Positions 1 to 5,916 of a DNA stretch of 6,273 nucleotides are shown here, piece by piece. The stretch spans positions 1-6,273 of the forward strand of contig CAAGJQ010000017.1 in NCBI GenBank assembly GCA_900770295.1. The letters are read 5' to 3'. Numbering within the stretch: the stretch's first letter is position 1; each line of letters starts with the position of its first letter. The DNA is from an uncultured Oscillibacter sp. (lineage in GTDB: Bacteria; Bacillota; Clostridia; Oscillospirales; Oscillospiraceae). The notes under the pieces were generated by a model. The model was not told where the DNA came from, made no database searches, and was given only the letters and a program-made list of their open reading frames with translations. The translations under genes were made by a program, and so were the position numbers.

Positions 1-839
1 AGCTGGCCCTTCTTGGTAACGGGAGAGGTGGCGTAGTCAGTGGCCATGAAGAAGGCGCCCAGGAACAGGCCGCCGCCGAAGATGCTGTACAGCATCCACT
101 CCAGGCCGGAGGCGCTGCCCTTGGGGAACAGGAAGGTCAGGACGGCCACGGTGGCGATGTAGGCCACGGGGGTCTGCCAGTTGATGACCTTGCGCCAGAT
201 CAGGTAGGCGCCGCCCACCAGCAGCAGCAGAGCGGAGATCTCGCCCAGGGAGCCGCCGGTCTTGCCCAGGAACATATCCATAACGGAGAAGGTGCTCTTC
301 AGACCCTCCATGTCGCCGTTCTTCATGTACAGCAGCGGAGTGGCCGCGGTGACGACATCAGCGGTGGAGCCGAACAGGGGGGCCTTCTCGCCGGGGGCGA
401 TCCAGGAGGTCATGACGCTGGCATAGCTGCCCAGCAGGAACGCGCGGCCCGCCAGAGCGGGGTTGACAAAGTTCTTGCCGATGCCGCCGAACAGCTGCTT
501 GACCACGACGATGGAGAAGAAGCCGCCGATGATGACCATCCAGTAGGGAGTGGTCACGGGGCAGACAAAGGCCAGCAGCATGCCGGTGACGACAGCGCTG
601 AGGTCGCCCACGGACTGGGGCTTCTTCATCAGCTTGCGGTACAGCCACTCCCAGAACACGCAGCCCAGAACGGACACCACGGTCAGGGTCAGGGCCTTGA
701 TGCCGAAGCAGAACACAGACCAGACCAGAGCGGGCACCATGGCGATGATGACGTCCAGCATGATGGAACGGGTGGTTTCGCTGCTGCGGATATGAGGATT
801 GGAAGTGGCAATGAGCTTCAAATTCTTGTAATCCGTCAT
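1..839 (-). CDS. rnfD: Electron transport complex subunit RnfD (3' end missing at left edge)
   Basis: Membrane subunit of the Rnf complex, which couples ferredoxin:NAD+ oxidoreduction to Na+ or H+ translocation. The frame reads 279 full codons from the ATG at 839-837 to the left edge and begins MTDYKNLKLIATSNPHIRS. Family landmarks are NPALAGRAFL (about residues 126-135) and TAATP (164-168), which fits the S/T-x-A-T flavinylation motif and makes Thr167 the likely covalent FMN site. Hydrophobic segments lie at about 28-63, 81-115, 200-215, 225-239 and 250-266, as expected for a multi-pass protein. The start overlaps the rnfC stop in an ATGA (839-836). A GGAGG at 854-850, inside the end of rnfC, is its ribosome site, so the two genes are translationally coupled. 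The family is usually somewhat over 300 residues, so about 30-60 C-terminal residues lie outside the window. The remaining rnf genes (usually G, E, A, B) would be expected further left. Confidence 0.95.
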   Translation of the reverse strand, partial: MTDYKNLKLIATSNPHIRSSETTRSIMLDVIIAMVPALVWSVFCFGIKALTLTVVSVLGCVFWEWLYRKLMKKPQSVGDLSAVVTGMLLAFVCPVTTPYWMVIIGGFFSIVVVKQLFGGIGKNFVNPALAGRAFLLGSYASVMTSWIAPGEKAPLFGSTADVVTAATPLLYMKNGDMEGLKSTFSVMDMFLGKTGGSLGEISALLLLVGGAYLIWRKVINWQTPVAYIATVAVLTFLFPKGSASGLEWMLYSIFGGGLFLGAFFMATDYATSPVTKKGQ

Positions 840-2209
840 TTGTTCACAGCCTCCTTCTTCTCTTCCGCGGCCTTCTTGGCCTCGGCCGCGGCCTTATCGG
901 CAGCCATCTTGTTCTTCACCAGCTGCTTGCCGTACTTGAACATATGAGTCAGATGCATCCGGGCGGGGCAGGTGTAGGCGCAGGCGCCGCACTCCATGCA
1001 GTCCATGATGTTGGCCGCGTTCAGCTCATCCACCATGCCCTTGGAGGCATACTGATACATGAACAGGGGCTCCAGATGCACGGGGCAGGCGGCAACGCAC
1101 TTGCCGCAGCGGATGCACTGGGGATTCTCCACCGTCTGCTCCTCGTTCTCGCAGAACGCCAGGATGGCGCCGGTGCCCTTGGCCACGGGGATGTCGGCGG
1201 TGTACTGGGCCATGCCCATCATGGGGCCGCCGGCGATGAGCTTGTAAGTACCGTCCTTCACGCCGCCGCAGGCGTCCAGCAGGCAGCTGACGGGGGTGCC
1301 GATGGGGCACTCGATGTTCTTGGGCTCGATGATGCCGGAGCCGGACACGGTGACGATCTTGCGCACCACGGGCATGCCCTCGGTGATGGCGCGGAAGATG
1401 GCGCAGGTGGTGTTGATGTTGAACACGGCGCAGCCGATGTTGGAGGGCAGTCCTCCGGGAGGCACCTGCTTGCCGGTGATGGCCTGGCAGAGCTGTTTCT
1501 CACCGCCCTGGGGATAACGGCAGTGCAGGGGCTCCACCACCACGGGGGCCTTCTGCTCCGCGATGACCTTGTTCATGGCGTCGATGCCGTTCTGCTTGTT
1601 GTCCTCCACGCCGATGACGACCTTGTCCACGCCGAACATCTTGGCCAGATACTTGCAGCCGCCGATGATCTCCTCGGGCCGCTCCAGCATGGTGCGGTGG
1701 TCGCCGGTGATGTAGGGCTCGCACTCCGCGCCGTTGATGATGACGGTGTCCACCTTGCCGATGCCGCCGGAGATCTTGACATGGGTGGGGAAGGTTGCGC
1801 CGCCCATACCGACGATACCGGCGTTCTTGACGATCTCCACCATCTCGTCGACCGTGAGGGCGTCGGGGTCCGCGGGGGCCTTGACCTCTTCAGAGAGCTC
1901 GTCCTGGAAATCGTTCTCGATCACCACGGACGTGATATTGCCGCCCATGCTGTAAGGGCGGGGCTCCACAACCTTGACCGTGCCGGAAACACTGGCGTGA
2001 ATCGGCGCGCCCAGACCGCGGAATTCGCCGATCTTCTGGCCCACTTTTACGTGATCCCCTGCCTTGACAAGGGGCGTGCAAGGTGCGCCAAAGTGCATCG
2101 ACATCGGGATGACCACCTCTGCCGGCGGTGCCAGCTGCTCGATGGCCTTTTCATTGGTCGCGGCTTTCATGTCATTGGGATGAACGCCGCCAAAGAAAGC
2201 TTGTGCCAT
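836..2209 (-). CDS. rnfC: Electron transport complex subunit RnfC
   Basis: Peripheral Fe-S/flavin subunit of Rnf, regarded as the NAD(H)-interacting entry or exit point at the cytoplasmic face; 457 residues. In order: an N-terminal RnfC domain starting MAQAFFGGVHP with a biotinyl/lipoyl-like barrel (about 30-100); a complex I 51-kDa-like NADH/FMN fold with GMGGATFP (134-141) and INGAECEPY (158-166); an SLBB-like segment (about 270-345); and two 4Fe-4S motifs, Cys365/368/371/375 and Cys404/407/410/414. It ends in a Lys/Ala/Glu-rich tail (about 431-457), a variable region in this family. The frame is open upstream to 2431, but I chose the ATG at 2209-2207. The family N-terminus begins there, and AGGTG sits 6 nt upstream at 2220-2216. 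It is the first gene of the operon, as usual for clostridial rnfCDGEAB, with its own promoter at 2326-2354. The four bases ATGA are shared with rnfD. Confidence 0.96.
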   Translation of the reverse strand: MAQAFFGGVHPNDMKAATNEKAIEQLAPPAEVVIPMSMHFGAPCTPLVKAGDHVKVGQKIGEFRGLGAPIHASVSGTVKVVEPRPYSMGGNITSVVIENDFQDELSEEVKAPADPDALTVDEMVEIVKNAGIVGMGGATFPTHVKISGGIGKVDTVIINGAECEPYITGDHRTMLERPEEIIGGCKYLAKMFGVDKVVIGVEDNKQNGIDAMNKVIAEQKAPVVVEPLHCRYPQGGEKQLCQAITGKQVPPGGLPSNIGCAVFNINTTCAIFRAITEGMPVVRKIVTVSGSGIIEPKNIECPIGTPVSCLLDACGGVKDGTYKLIAGGPMMGMAQYTADIPVAKGTGAILAFCENEEQTVENPQCIRCGKCVAACPVHLEPLFMYQYASKGMVDELNAANIMDCMECGACAYTCPARMHLTHMFKYGKQLVKNKMAADKAAAEAKKAAEEKKEAVNK

Positions 2210-2214
2210 TGTCT

Positions 2215-2233
2215 TCACCTCATTTTTACTCCT
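2215..2233 (-). promoter_or_regulatory. rnfC ribosome binding site with a two-codon leader ORF
   Basis: Minus-strand sequence just upstream of rnfC holds two Shine-Dalgarno-like stretches. AGGTG (2220-2216), 6 nt before ATG 2209, is the rnfC site and decides that start. A second one, AGGAG (2233-2229), lies 5 nt before the triplets ATG AGG TGA (2223-2215), a possible Met-Arg-stop mini-ORF that covers the rnfC site. Whether the mini-ORF is translated cannot be told from sequence. Confidence 0.6.
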
Positions 2234-2255
2234 GATAGCGTCCAGGGCGCGTACA

Positions 2256-2288
2256 GCGCTCCGCCCGCCGGCGCGCGGGCCGGGGCGC
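2256..2288 (-). other. GC-rich hairpin in the rnfC leader
   Basis: The rnfC 5' leader can fold into a stem of 12 pairs closed by a six-base loop. The pairs are GCGC with GCGC, then one C-A mismatch, then CC with GG, a bulged G, and GCCCGC with GCGGGC. No run of U follows, so it is not a simple terminator. It could stabilise the mRNA or slow the polymerase. No known riboswitch class is recognised. Confidence 0.5.
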
Positions 2289-2325
2289 AATCCCGCCTTG
2301 GCGATACTACCACATACTGCGTTTG

Positions 2326-2354
2326 ATTTTACACCCATTTCAGAAAAATGTCCA
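2326..2354 (-). promoter_or_regulatory. Promoter of the rnf operon
   Basis: On the minus strand, TGGACA (2354-2349, 5/6 match to TTGACA) is followed after 17 bp by TAAAAT (2331-2326, 5/6 match to TATAAT). Transcription would start near 2319, giving a leader of about 110 nt before rnfC. This is the best sigma-A-type match in the intergenic region. Confidence 0.7.
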
Positions 2355-2466
2355 GACTGTGAACAATGGTTTTTGCGGAAACGTGTCCTTTTTTTCATGA
2401 TTCTCCAACAGTTTTGGATATTTTTGCACATCTTCCGGAAATATTATCGGTTTCGCAACCTCTCCC

Positions 2467-2495
2467 TTGTTAATTCCGCCAAAACATGATAAACT
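2467..2495 (+). promoter_or_regulatory. Promoter of the DUF975 gene
   Basis: TTGTTA (2467-2472) is followed after 17 bp by TAAACT (2490-2495). The -10 is preceded by TGA, giving an extended -10 (TGnTAAACT) that can compensate for its 4/6 match. The predicted start is near 2502, about 54 nt before the ATG. Confidence 0.6.
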
Positions 2496-2505
2496 ATTTT
2501 CCAAA

Positions 2506-2529
2506 TTTGCCGCCGGCCGAGCCGGCAAA
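2506..2529 (+). other. Leader hairpin upstream of the DUF975 gene
   Basis: TTTGCCG (2506-2512) pairs with CGGCAAA (2523-2529). An alternative fold pairs GCCGGC with GCCGGC across a CGA loop. It would lie at the very 5' end of the predicted transcript, where such stems often protect mRNA. No terminator U-run follows. Confidence 0.45.
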
Positions 2530-2555
2530 ACTGCGTACACGGAGGTCTTTTTTCC

Positions 2556-3410
2556 ATGATGGCTGAACTCATCGACCGTAAACAGCTGAAAGCTGATATG
2601 AAAAATCTGCTGGCCGACGCCCAGGTGTCCCCCAAGGGCATGACGGCCCTTTATCTGGCGCTGCTTCTGGTGCTGAATCTGGCGGCGTCCCTGTTGGACG
2701 GCTCCGGCCTTGTCTCCACCTTCCTCTCCATCCTCTCGTCTCTTTTCGGCATGGTGCTGGGCTCCGGCTTCGTGCTGTACTGCATGGCCGTCCGCCGGGG
2801 CGAGCGGGCGGAATACCTGACGCTGTTTGACGGCTTCTCCTTCGTCGGCAAGATCATCGGGCTGAACATCGTCATGTACATCTTTATCTGGCTGTGGTCC
2901 ATGCTCTTCATCATCCCCGGCTTCATCGCCGCCTACCGCTACCGCTTCGCGCTGTACAACCTGTACGAAAACCCGGGCATCGGCATCATGGAGGCCCTGG
3001 ACATGAGCAAACAGCAGACCCTGGGCTACAAGGGCCAGCTGTTCACCCTGGACCTGAGCTACCTCGGCTGGACCCTGCTGGCCTCCGTCCCCTCCATGGT
3101 GGAGAGCACGTTCTTCTATGAGGAGCTCTTTTCAGACGCCATGACCTACATCGACGGCTCCGCCCAGGTCCTCTCCGCCGTCTCCGCCGCCCCCTCCCTC
3201 TACACGGCGCTGCCCGCCTGGGGCTGGGTGCTGATCTCCAGCCTGTGGAGCCTGGTGGTGTCCCTGTTTTACCTCCCCAACTACCAGTGCGTGGAGCTGG
3301 GCTATTTTGAAACCGCCAAGTCCACCTCCGGCGTGGGCGAGGGCGCCGCTCCCCGGAACGGCAATCCCTGGAACAACGGCATGGGCCCCGACGGCCTGGG
3401 CGGACTGTGA
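2556..3410 (+). CDS. DUF975 family integral membrane protein
   Basis: Membrane protein of 284 residues and unknown function. The best evidence is the family core: a tryptophan-containing membrane segment followed by IIPGFIAAYRYRFALYNLYENP (about residues 119-140, written here as IIPGFIAAY and NLYENP), then an EALDMSK helix (146-152) and LDLSYLGWTLL (165-175). This matches the DUF975 pattern of IIPG-I-AY, ENP, EAL-S and LDLSFIGW. Hydrophobic segments lie at about 31-46, 54-78, 98-127, 165-182 and 223-243. The C-terminal 25 residues are Gly/Asn/Pro-rich and probably disordered. GGAGGT (2541-2546) lies 9 nt before ATG 2556. A second ATG follows at once (2559), so the protein may start one residue later. 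The gene has its own promoter and terminator and appears to be monocistronic, so neighbours give no hint of function. Confidence 0.88.
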   Translation: MMAELIDRKQLKADMKNLLADAQVSPKGMTALYLALLLVLNLAASLLDGSGLVSTFLSILSSLFGMVLGSGFVLYCMAVRRGERAEYLTLFDGFSFVGKIIGLNIVMYIFIWLWSMLFIIPGFIAAYRYRFALYNLYENPGIGIMEALDMSKQQTLGYKGQLFTLDLSYLGWTLLASVPSMVESTFFYEELFSDAMTYIDGSAQVLSAVSAAPSLYTALPAWGWVLISSLWSLVVSLFYLPNYQCVELGYFETAKSTSGVGEGAAPRNGNPWNNGMGPDGLGGL

Positions 3411-3432
3411 CTCCGGCATCTCTACAGCGTAC

Positions 3433-3474
3433 AGCACCCCCGCGGGTTTTAGAACCCGCGGGGGTGCTTTTCTG
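3433..3474 (+). terminator. Rho-independent terminator of the DUF975 gene
   Basis: A perfect 16-bp stem (AGCACCCCCGCGGGTT, 3433-3448, with its complement at 3453-3468) has a four-base loop TTAG and is followed by TTTTCTGT. It starts 22 nt after the stop codon. On the minus strand no T-run follows the stem, so termination of the convergent transporter gene there is expected to be weaker. Confidence 0.92.
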
Positions 3475-3484
3475 TGCGCTCTCT

Positions 3485-4012
3485 TTACAGGCTGGGGAAT
3501 TCCCGCCGGACATAGCCGCTCTTCCGCAGCGCCAGGGCCAGCAGGGTGGAGACCACCAGGCCGAAGGCCGCCTGGACGAAGTTGCTGGGCAGGCCCGCCG
3601 CGCTGCCCGCCAGACTGCCCATCAGAATGCCGTCAAACAGCCAGTAGCCCACCACCATGATGGCCTCCGCCGCCACGCCGCAGACCACCGGCGCCCAGGA
3701 CTTCCTGCCCAGCGCCCGGTACAGCAGCGCCGCCGTCAGGCCCATCAGGGCCTTGATGACCAGGGTGGCCGGCACGTAGACGCCGTAGCCGGACAGCAGG
3801 TCCGCCAGAGCGGGGCCCACGCCGCCGGCGATGGCGCCGTACACGGGGCCCAGCAGATAGGCCCCCAGGATCACCACCGTGTCGCCCAGGTTCATATAGC
3901 CGCCGGTGGGGGAGGGCACCTGCAATACCATTGTGGCCACGCAGCCCAGGGCCGCGAACAGGCCCGCCATGACCAGCATTCTGGTCTGGCTGCCGTTTTT
4001 CGTCTGTTCCAT
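3485..4012 (-). CDS. ECF transporter S component (riboflavin/B6-type family, PF07155-like)
   Basis: Substrate-binding membrane subunit of an energy-coupling-factor vitamin importer, which would work with the shared EcfA/EcfA'/EcfT module encoded elsewhere; 175 residues. Visible features are a first helix MLVMAGLFAALG carrying the A16xxxA20 motif that S components use to dock on EcfT, then GGYMNLGDTVVILGAYLLGP (38-57), then ALADLLSGYGVYVPATLVIK (68-87). These blocks are typical of the family once called DUF1393, whose members carry riboflavin, hydroxymethylpyrimidine or vitamin B6. About six membrane helices fit the length. I chose ATG 4012-4010 because AAGGAG lies 10 nt upstream; the frame is open to 4102 but no ribosome site supports that start. 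It is transcribed divergently from a MocR-type regulator. MocR regulators of the PdxR kind often control and adjoin B6 salvage and uptake genes, so B6 is the leading substrate guess. The protein sequence alone does not fix the substrate. Confidence 0.87.
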   Translation of the reverse strand: MEQTKNGSQTRMLVMAGLFAALGCVATMVLQVPSPTGGYMNLGDTVVILGAYLLGPVYGAIAGGVGPALADLLSGYGVYVPATLVIKALMGLTAALLYRALGRKSWAPVVCGVAAEAIMVVGYWLFDGILMGSLAGSAAGLPSNFVQAAFGLVVSTLLALALRKSGYVRREFPSL

Positions 4013-4045
4013 GTTGTTTTTTCTCCTTCCGGGTGTTTGTTGATG

Positions 4046-4074
4046 TTGCCATGATAAGCCATTTGTGATATGAT
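4046..4074 (+). promoter_or_regulatory. Promoter of the MocR-type regulator gene
   Basis: TTGCCA (4046-4051, 5/6) is followed after 17 bp by TATGAT (4069-4074, 5/6), with TGA just before it giving an extended -10. The predicted start is near 4081, with a leader of about 45 nt. It overlaps the opposing promoter almost completely. Confidence 0.7.
4048..4062. repeat. Helically phased direct repeat GCCAT, candidate operator
   Basis: GCCAT occurs at 4048-4052 and 4058-4062, exactly 10 bp apart, so both copies face the same side of the helix. It lies inside the overlapping divergent promoters. MocR/GabR-type regulators are known to bind direct repeats, so this is a candidate operator half. It is short and could be chance. 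Confidence 0.35.
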
Positions 4075-4078
4075 TCAA
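4051..4078 (-). promoter_or_regulatory. Promoter of the ECF S-component gene
   Basis: On the minus strand, TTGAAT (4078-4073, 4/6) is followed after 16 bp by TATCAT (4056-4051, 5/6). The predicted start is near 4044, about 32 nt before the ATG at 4012. Its -10 overlaps the -35 of the opposing promoter and vice versa, so RNA polymerase can serve only one direction at a time. Confidence 0.6.
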
Positions 4079-4103
4079 ATACCCAATTTTATTCTTTTTC
4101 ATA

Positions 4104-4135
4104 AGGTCAGACAGGAGGCGGTAACATGCTGACCT
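4104..4135 (+). repeat. Inverted repeat flanking the regulator's ribosome site and start codon
   Basis: AGGTCAG (4104-4110) and CTGACCT (4129-4135) are perfect 7-bp complements. The 18-nt spacer contains exactly the Shine-Dalgarno AGGAGG (4113-4118) and the ATG (4126-4128). In RNA it would place the initiation site in a hairpin loop. In DNA it is a two-fold symmetric site that a dimeric regulator could bind. Confidence 0.45.
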
Positions 4136-5511
4136 ATTCGCTGGAGGACCGGGGCGGACTGTCCCTTTACGAATACCTGTACCGCCGCATCCGGGCGGAT
4201 ATTCTGGACGGCACGCTGGCCACCGGGGAGCGTCTGCCCTCCAAGCGGGCCCTGGCGGAGCATCTGCACATCTCCGTCATCACCGTGGAGGGCGCCTATC
4301 AGCAGCTGGAGGCCGAGGGCTATGTCTACACCCTGCCCAAGCGGGGGTTCTTCGTCTCCCACGTGGACCGGCCCCCGGAGGCCCCCACTCCCGCCGCCAT
4401 CCCGGCGGAGGTGCCGAAGGTCTGGAAGCTGGACCTGAAGAACAACCGGGTGGACGGCTCCCGGTTCCCCGTGTCCACCTGGGCCCGGCTGACCCGGCAG
4501 GTGCTGTCCGAGGGCGGCGGGCCGCTGCTCTCCCCGGTGCCCCACCAGGGGCTTCCCGCCCTGCGCCGGGCCATCGCCGACGACCTGCGGGATTACAAGG
4601 GGATGTCGGTCTCTCCGGAGCAGATCGTGGTGGGCGCCGGCGCGGAGTACCTCTATTTATTACTGGCGCAGCTCCTGGGCAGGGAGGCGGTGTTTGCCGT
4701 GGAGGACCCCGGCTACCCCAAGATCCGGCAGGTCTACGGCAAGTGCGGCGCCGCCTGCGTACCGGTGCCTCTGGACCGGCAGGGCATGGATCTGGCCGCC
4801 CTGCGGGCCTCCGGGGCCAACGTGGTCCACATCTCCCCGTCCCACCACTATCCCACCGGCACCGTCACCTCCATCGGCCGGCGGCAGGCGCTGCTGCGCT
4901 GGGCGGAGCAGGCCGACGGCGTCATCATCGAGGACGACTACGACAGCGAGTTCCGCTTCTCCGGCCGTCCCATCCCCACCCTGCAAAGCATCGACAGCGG
5001 CGGGCGGGTCATCTACATGAACACCTTCTCCCAGACCATCTCCCCCTCCATGCGTGTGGGCTTCATGGTCCTGCCGCCCAAGCTGCTGGAGCGCTACCGC
5101 CGGGAGCTGGATTTTTACGCCTGCACCGTCCCGGCTCTGGAGCAGCACGTGCTGGCCCGATTCCTGGACGGCGGCCACTATGAGCAGCACCTCTCCCGGA
5201 TGCGGAAGGAGTACCGCACCCGCCGGGCGGCGGTGCTGGACGCCTTCCGGACCAGCCCCTTCGCCCGCCGCATCACCATCTCCGAGCAGGGCGCCGGGCT
5301 CCACTTCCTGCTGCGGCTGGACACCGCCCAGAGCGACGAGGCCCTCCGCCGCAGGGCGGAGGCCTCCGGCGTCCGGCTGGGCTTCCTGTCGGAGTACGCG
5401 GCCATCCCCCGTCCCGGCCACGCCCACACTCTAGTGGTGAATTACGCCAGTCTGGACGCGGACCGGCTGCCGGAGGCCATGGCGCTGCTGGCGGAGGTCT
5501 TTGCGGAATAG
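4126..5511 (+). CDS. MocR/GntR-type transcriptional regulator with aminotransferase-like domain; PLP lysine replaced by Gln
   Basis: Chimeric regulator of 461 residues. The N-terminus is a GntR winged helix (about 12-78), with LPSKRALAEHLHISVITVEGAY (about 37-58, as LPSKRALAEHL and ISVITVEGAY) and GYVYTLPKRGFFV (65-77). A Pro/Ala-rich linker (about 82-97) leads to a fold-type I aminotransferase-like domain (about 100-461). That domain keeps EDPGYPKIRQVY (193-204), SPSHHYPTG (237-245) and IIEDDYDSEFRF (267-278), whose Asp normally contacts the PLP ring nitrogen. At the Schiff-base position, where the family has the SK of TFSK, the sequence reads NTFSQTISPSMR with Gln303 (codon CAG, 5032-5034). 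The protein may therefore bind PLP non-covalently, sense another ligand, or not bind PLP. The start is supported by AGGAGG 7 nt upstream (4113-4118). It is divergent from an ECF S component, its likely target; autoregulation is likely from the overlapping promoters. Other MocR roles (GabR-, TauR-, EnuR-, DdlR-like) cannot be excluded. Confidence 0.93.
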   Translation: MLTYSLEDRGGLSLYEYLYRRIRADILDGTLATGERLPSKRALAEHLHISVITVEGAYQQLEAEGYVYTLPKRGFFVSHVDRPPEAPTPAAIPAEVPKVWKLDLKNNRVDGSRFPVSTWARLTRQVLSEGGGPLLSPVPHQGLPALRRAIADDLRDYKGMSVSPEQIVVGAGAEYLYLLLAQLLGREAVFAVEDPGYPKIRQVYGKCGAACVPVPLDRQGMDLAALRASGANVVHISPSHHYPTGTVTSIGRRQALLRWAEQADGVIIEDDYDSEFRFSGRPIPTLQSIDSGGRVIYMNTFSQTISPSMRVGFMVLPPKLLERYRRELDFYACTVPALEQHVLARFLDGGHYEQHLSRMRKEYRTRRAAVLDAFRTSPFARRITISEQGAGLHFLLRLDTAQSDEALRRRAEASGVRLGFLSEYAAIPRPGHAHTLVVNYASLDADRLPEAMALLAEVFAE

Positions 5512-5513
5512 AC

Positions 5514-5547
5514 AAAAAGGACCGCCCCGGTCGGGACGGTCCGCTTT
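5514..5547. terminator. Bidirectional terminator between the regulator and thioredoxin genes
   Basis: GGACCG (5519-5524) pairs with CGGTCC (5537-5542). After one C-A mismatch, CCC pairs with GGG around a GGTC loop, so the stem has 9 pairs. On the minus strand it is followed by TTTTTGTC, a good terminator for thioredoxin. On the plus strand it is followed by GCTTTCTCTT, which is weaker but adequate for the regulator gene. It lies between two convergent stop codons only 39 nt apart. Confidence 0.85.
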
Positions 5548-5550
5548 CTC

Positions 5551-5868
5551 TTACAGATTCTTGTCCAGCACCTGGGTGAAGGCCTCGGCGGGCATCACGC
5601 CCACCTTCCGGTCAAACTCCCGGCCGTTTTTCAGAAACACCACCGTGGGAATGCTCATGACGCCGAAGCGCCGGGCCAGGTCCGGTTCCTCGTCCACATT
5701 GACCTTGCCCACCAGAGCCTTGCCCTCGTACTGCTCCGCCAGAGCCTCCACCGTGGGGGAGAGCATCTTGCAGGGGCCGCACCAGGACGCCCAGAAGTCC
5801 ACCATGGCCAGCGGGGCCGCGTCCATGATCTCGTCGAATTCAGCAGTTTTCAGATGTTTGATCGCCAT
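5551..5868 (-). CDS. trxA: Thioredoxin
   Basis: Cytosolic thiol-disulfide reductant of 105 residues, the usual length for a free thioredoxin. It has VDFWASWCGPCKMLSP (23-38) with redox Cys30 and Cys33, the buried acidic Asp24, the cis-proline at SIP (72-74) and the closing FLKNGREFDRKVG segment (78-90). No signal peptide is seen. ATG 5868-5866 is preceded by AAGGAG with an 8-nt gap to the start. The gene appears monocistronic, with its own terminator (5514-5547) and a TATAAT box at 5885-5890. No thioredoxin reductase lies beside it in this window. Several thioredoxins often coexist in clostridial genomes, so the symbol indicates the family rather than proven orthology. Confidence 0.95.
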   Translation of the reverse strand: MAIKHLKTAEFDEIMDAAPLAMVDFWASWCGPCKMLSPTVEALAEQYEGKALVGKVNVDEEPDLARRFGVMSIPTVVFLKNGREFDRKVGVMPAEAFTQVLDKNL

Positions 5869-5884
5869 AAGAGATTCTCCTTAC

Positions 5885-5890
5885 ATTATA
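5885..5890 (-). promoter_or_regulatory. Probable -10 box of the thioredoxin gene
   Basis: A perfect TATAAT on the minus strand lies 16 bp before the ATG, so the transcript would have a very short leader that still includes AAGGAG. The -35 position, 17 bp further (5908-5913), reads GTATGA, a poor match. It coincides with the end of the palindromic element at 5908-6072. Confidence 0.45.
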
Positions 5891-5916
5891 TAATCTACAT
5901 TCGGTTTTCATACTAT

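Larger units (their letters stand above)
2210..2555. other. 346-bp divergent intergenic region between rnfC and the DUF975 gene
   Basis: No gene is seen here. The rnfC side holds the leader hairpin and promoter, and the right side holds the promoter and leader hairpin of the DUF975 gene. The middle (about 2355-2466) is AT-rich spacer. It has an 8-bp palindrome TTCCGGAA (2433-2440) and a small GGTT/AACC hairpin (2449-2460), neither convincing as a regulatory site. The AT-rich spacer contrasts sharply with the GC-rich coding DNA, as expected for promoter DNA in this kind of genome. Confidence 0.7.

Noticed and set aside
944..2326. Open frame of 460 codons on the plus strand opposite rnfC
   Set aside because: It is antisense to a clear rnfC and has low-complexity His/Ala/Gly/Leu/Asp-rich composition. 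It is the expected shadow of a GC-rich gene. No ribosome site or family match was seen.
2210..2431. Longer N-terminus for RnfC (start at 2431)
   Set aside because: The extra 74 residues cross the GC-rich leader hairpin and the promoter, are unlike any RnfC N-terminus, and lack a ribosome site. The ATG at 2209 has both family match and AGGTG spacing.
2467..2486. Rex-like half site TTGTTAA near the DUF975 promoter
   Set aside because: Only one half matches the TTGTTAA-N4-TTAACAA type consensus. The other half (GCCAAAA) does not, and the bases are explained by the -35 box.
3407..4054. Plus-strand frame of 215 codons over the ECF S-component gene
   Set aside because: It passes through the DUF975 terminator and lies antisense to a clear membrane protein. 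Its Gln/His/Ala-rich composition is that of a shadow frame.
4013..4102. Longer N-terminus for the ECF S component (start at 4102)
   Set aside because: It would cover both divergent promoters and has no ribosome site. The ATG at 4012 has AAGGAG upstream and begins just before the first membrane helix.
4660..5427. Long minus-strand frame opposite the regulator gene
   Set aside because: It is a shadow of the MocR coding frame, with composition dominated by Gly/Ala/Val/Gln and no recognisable domain.
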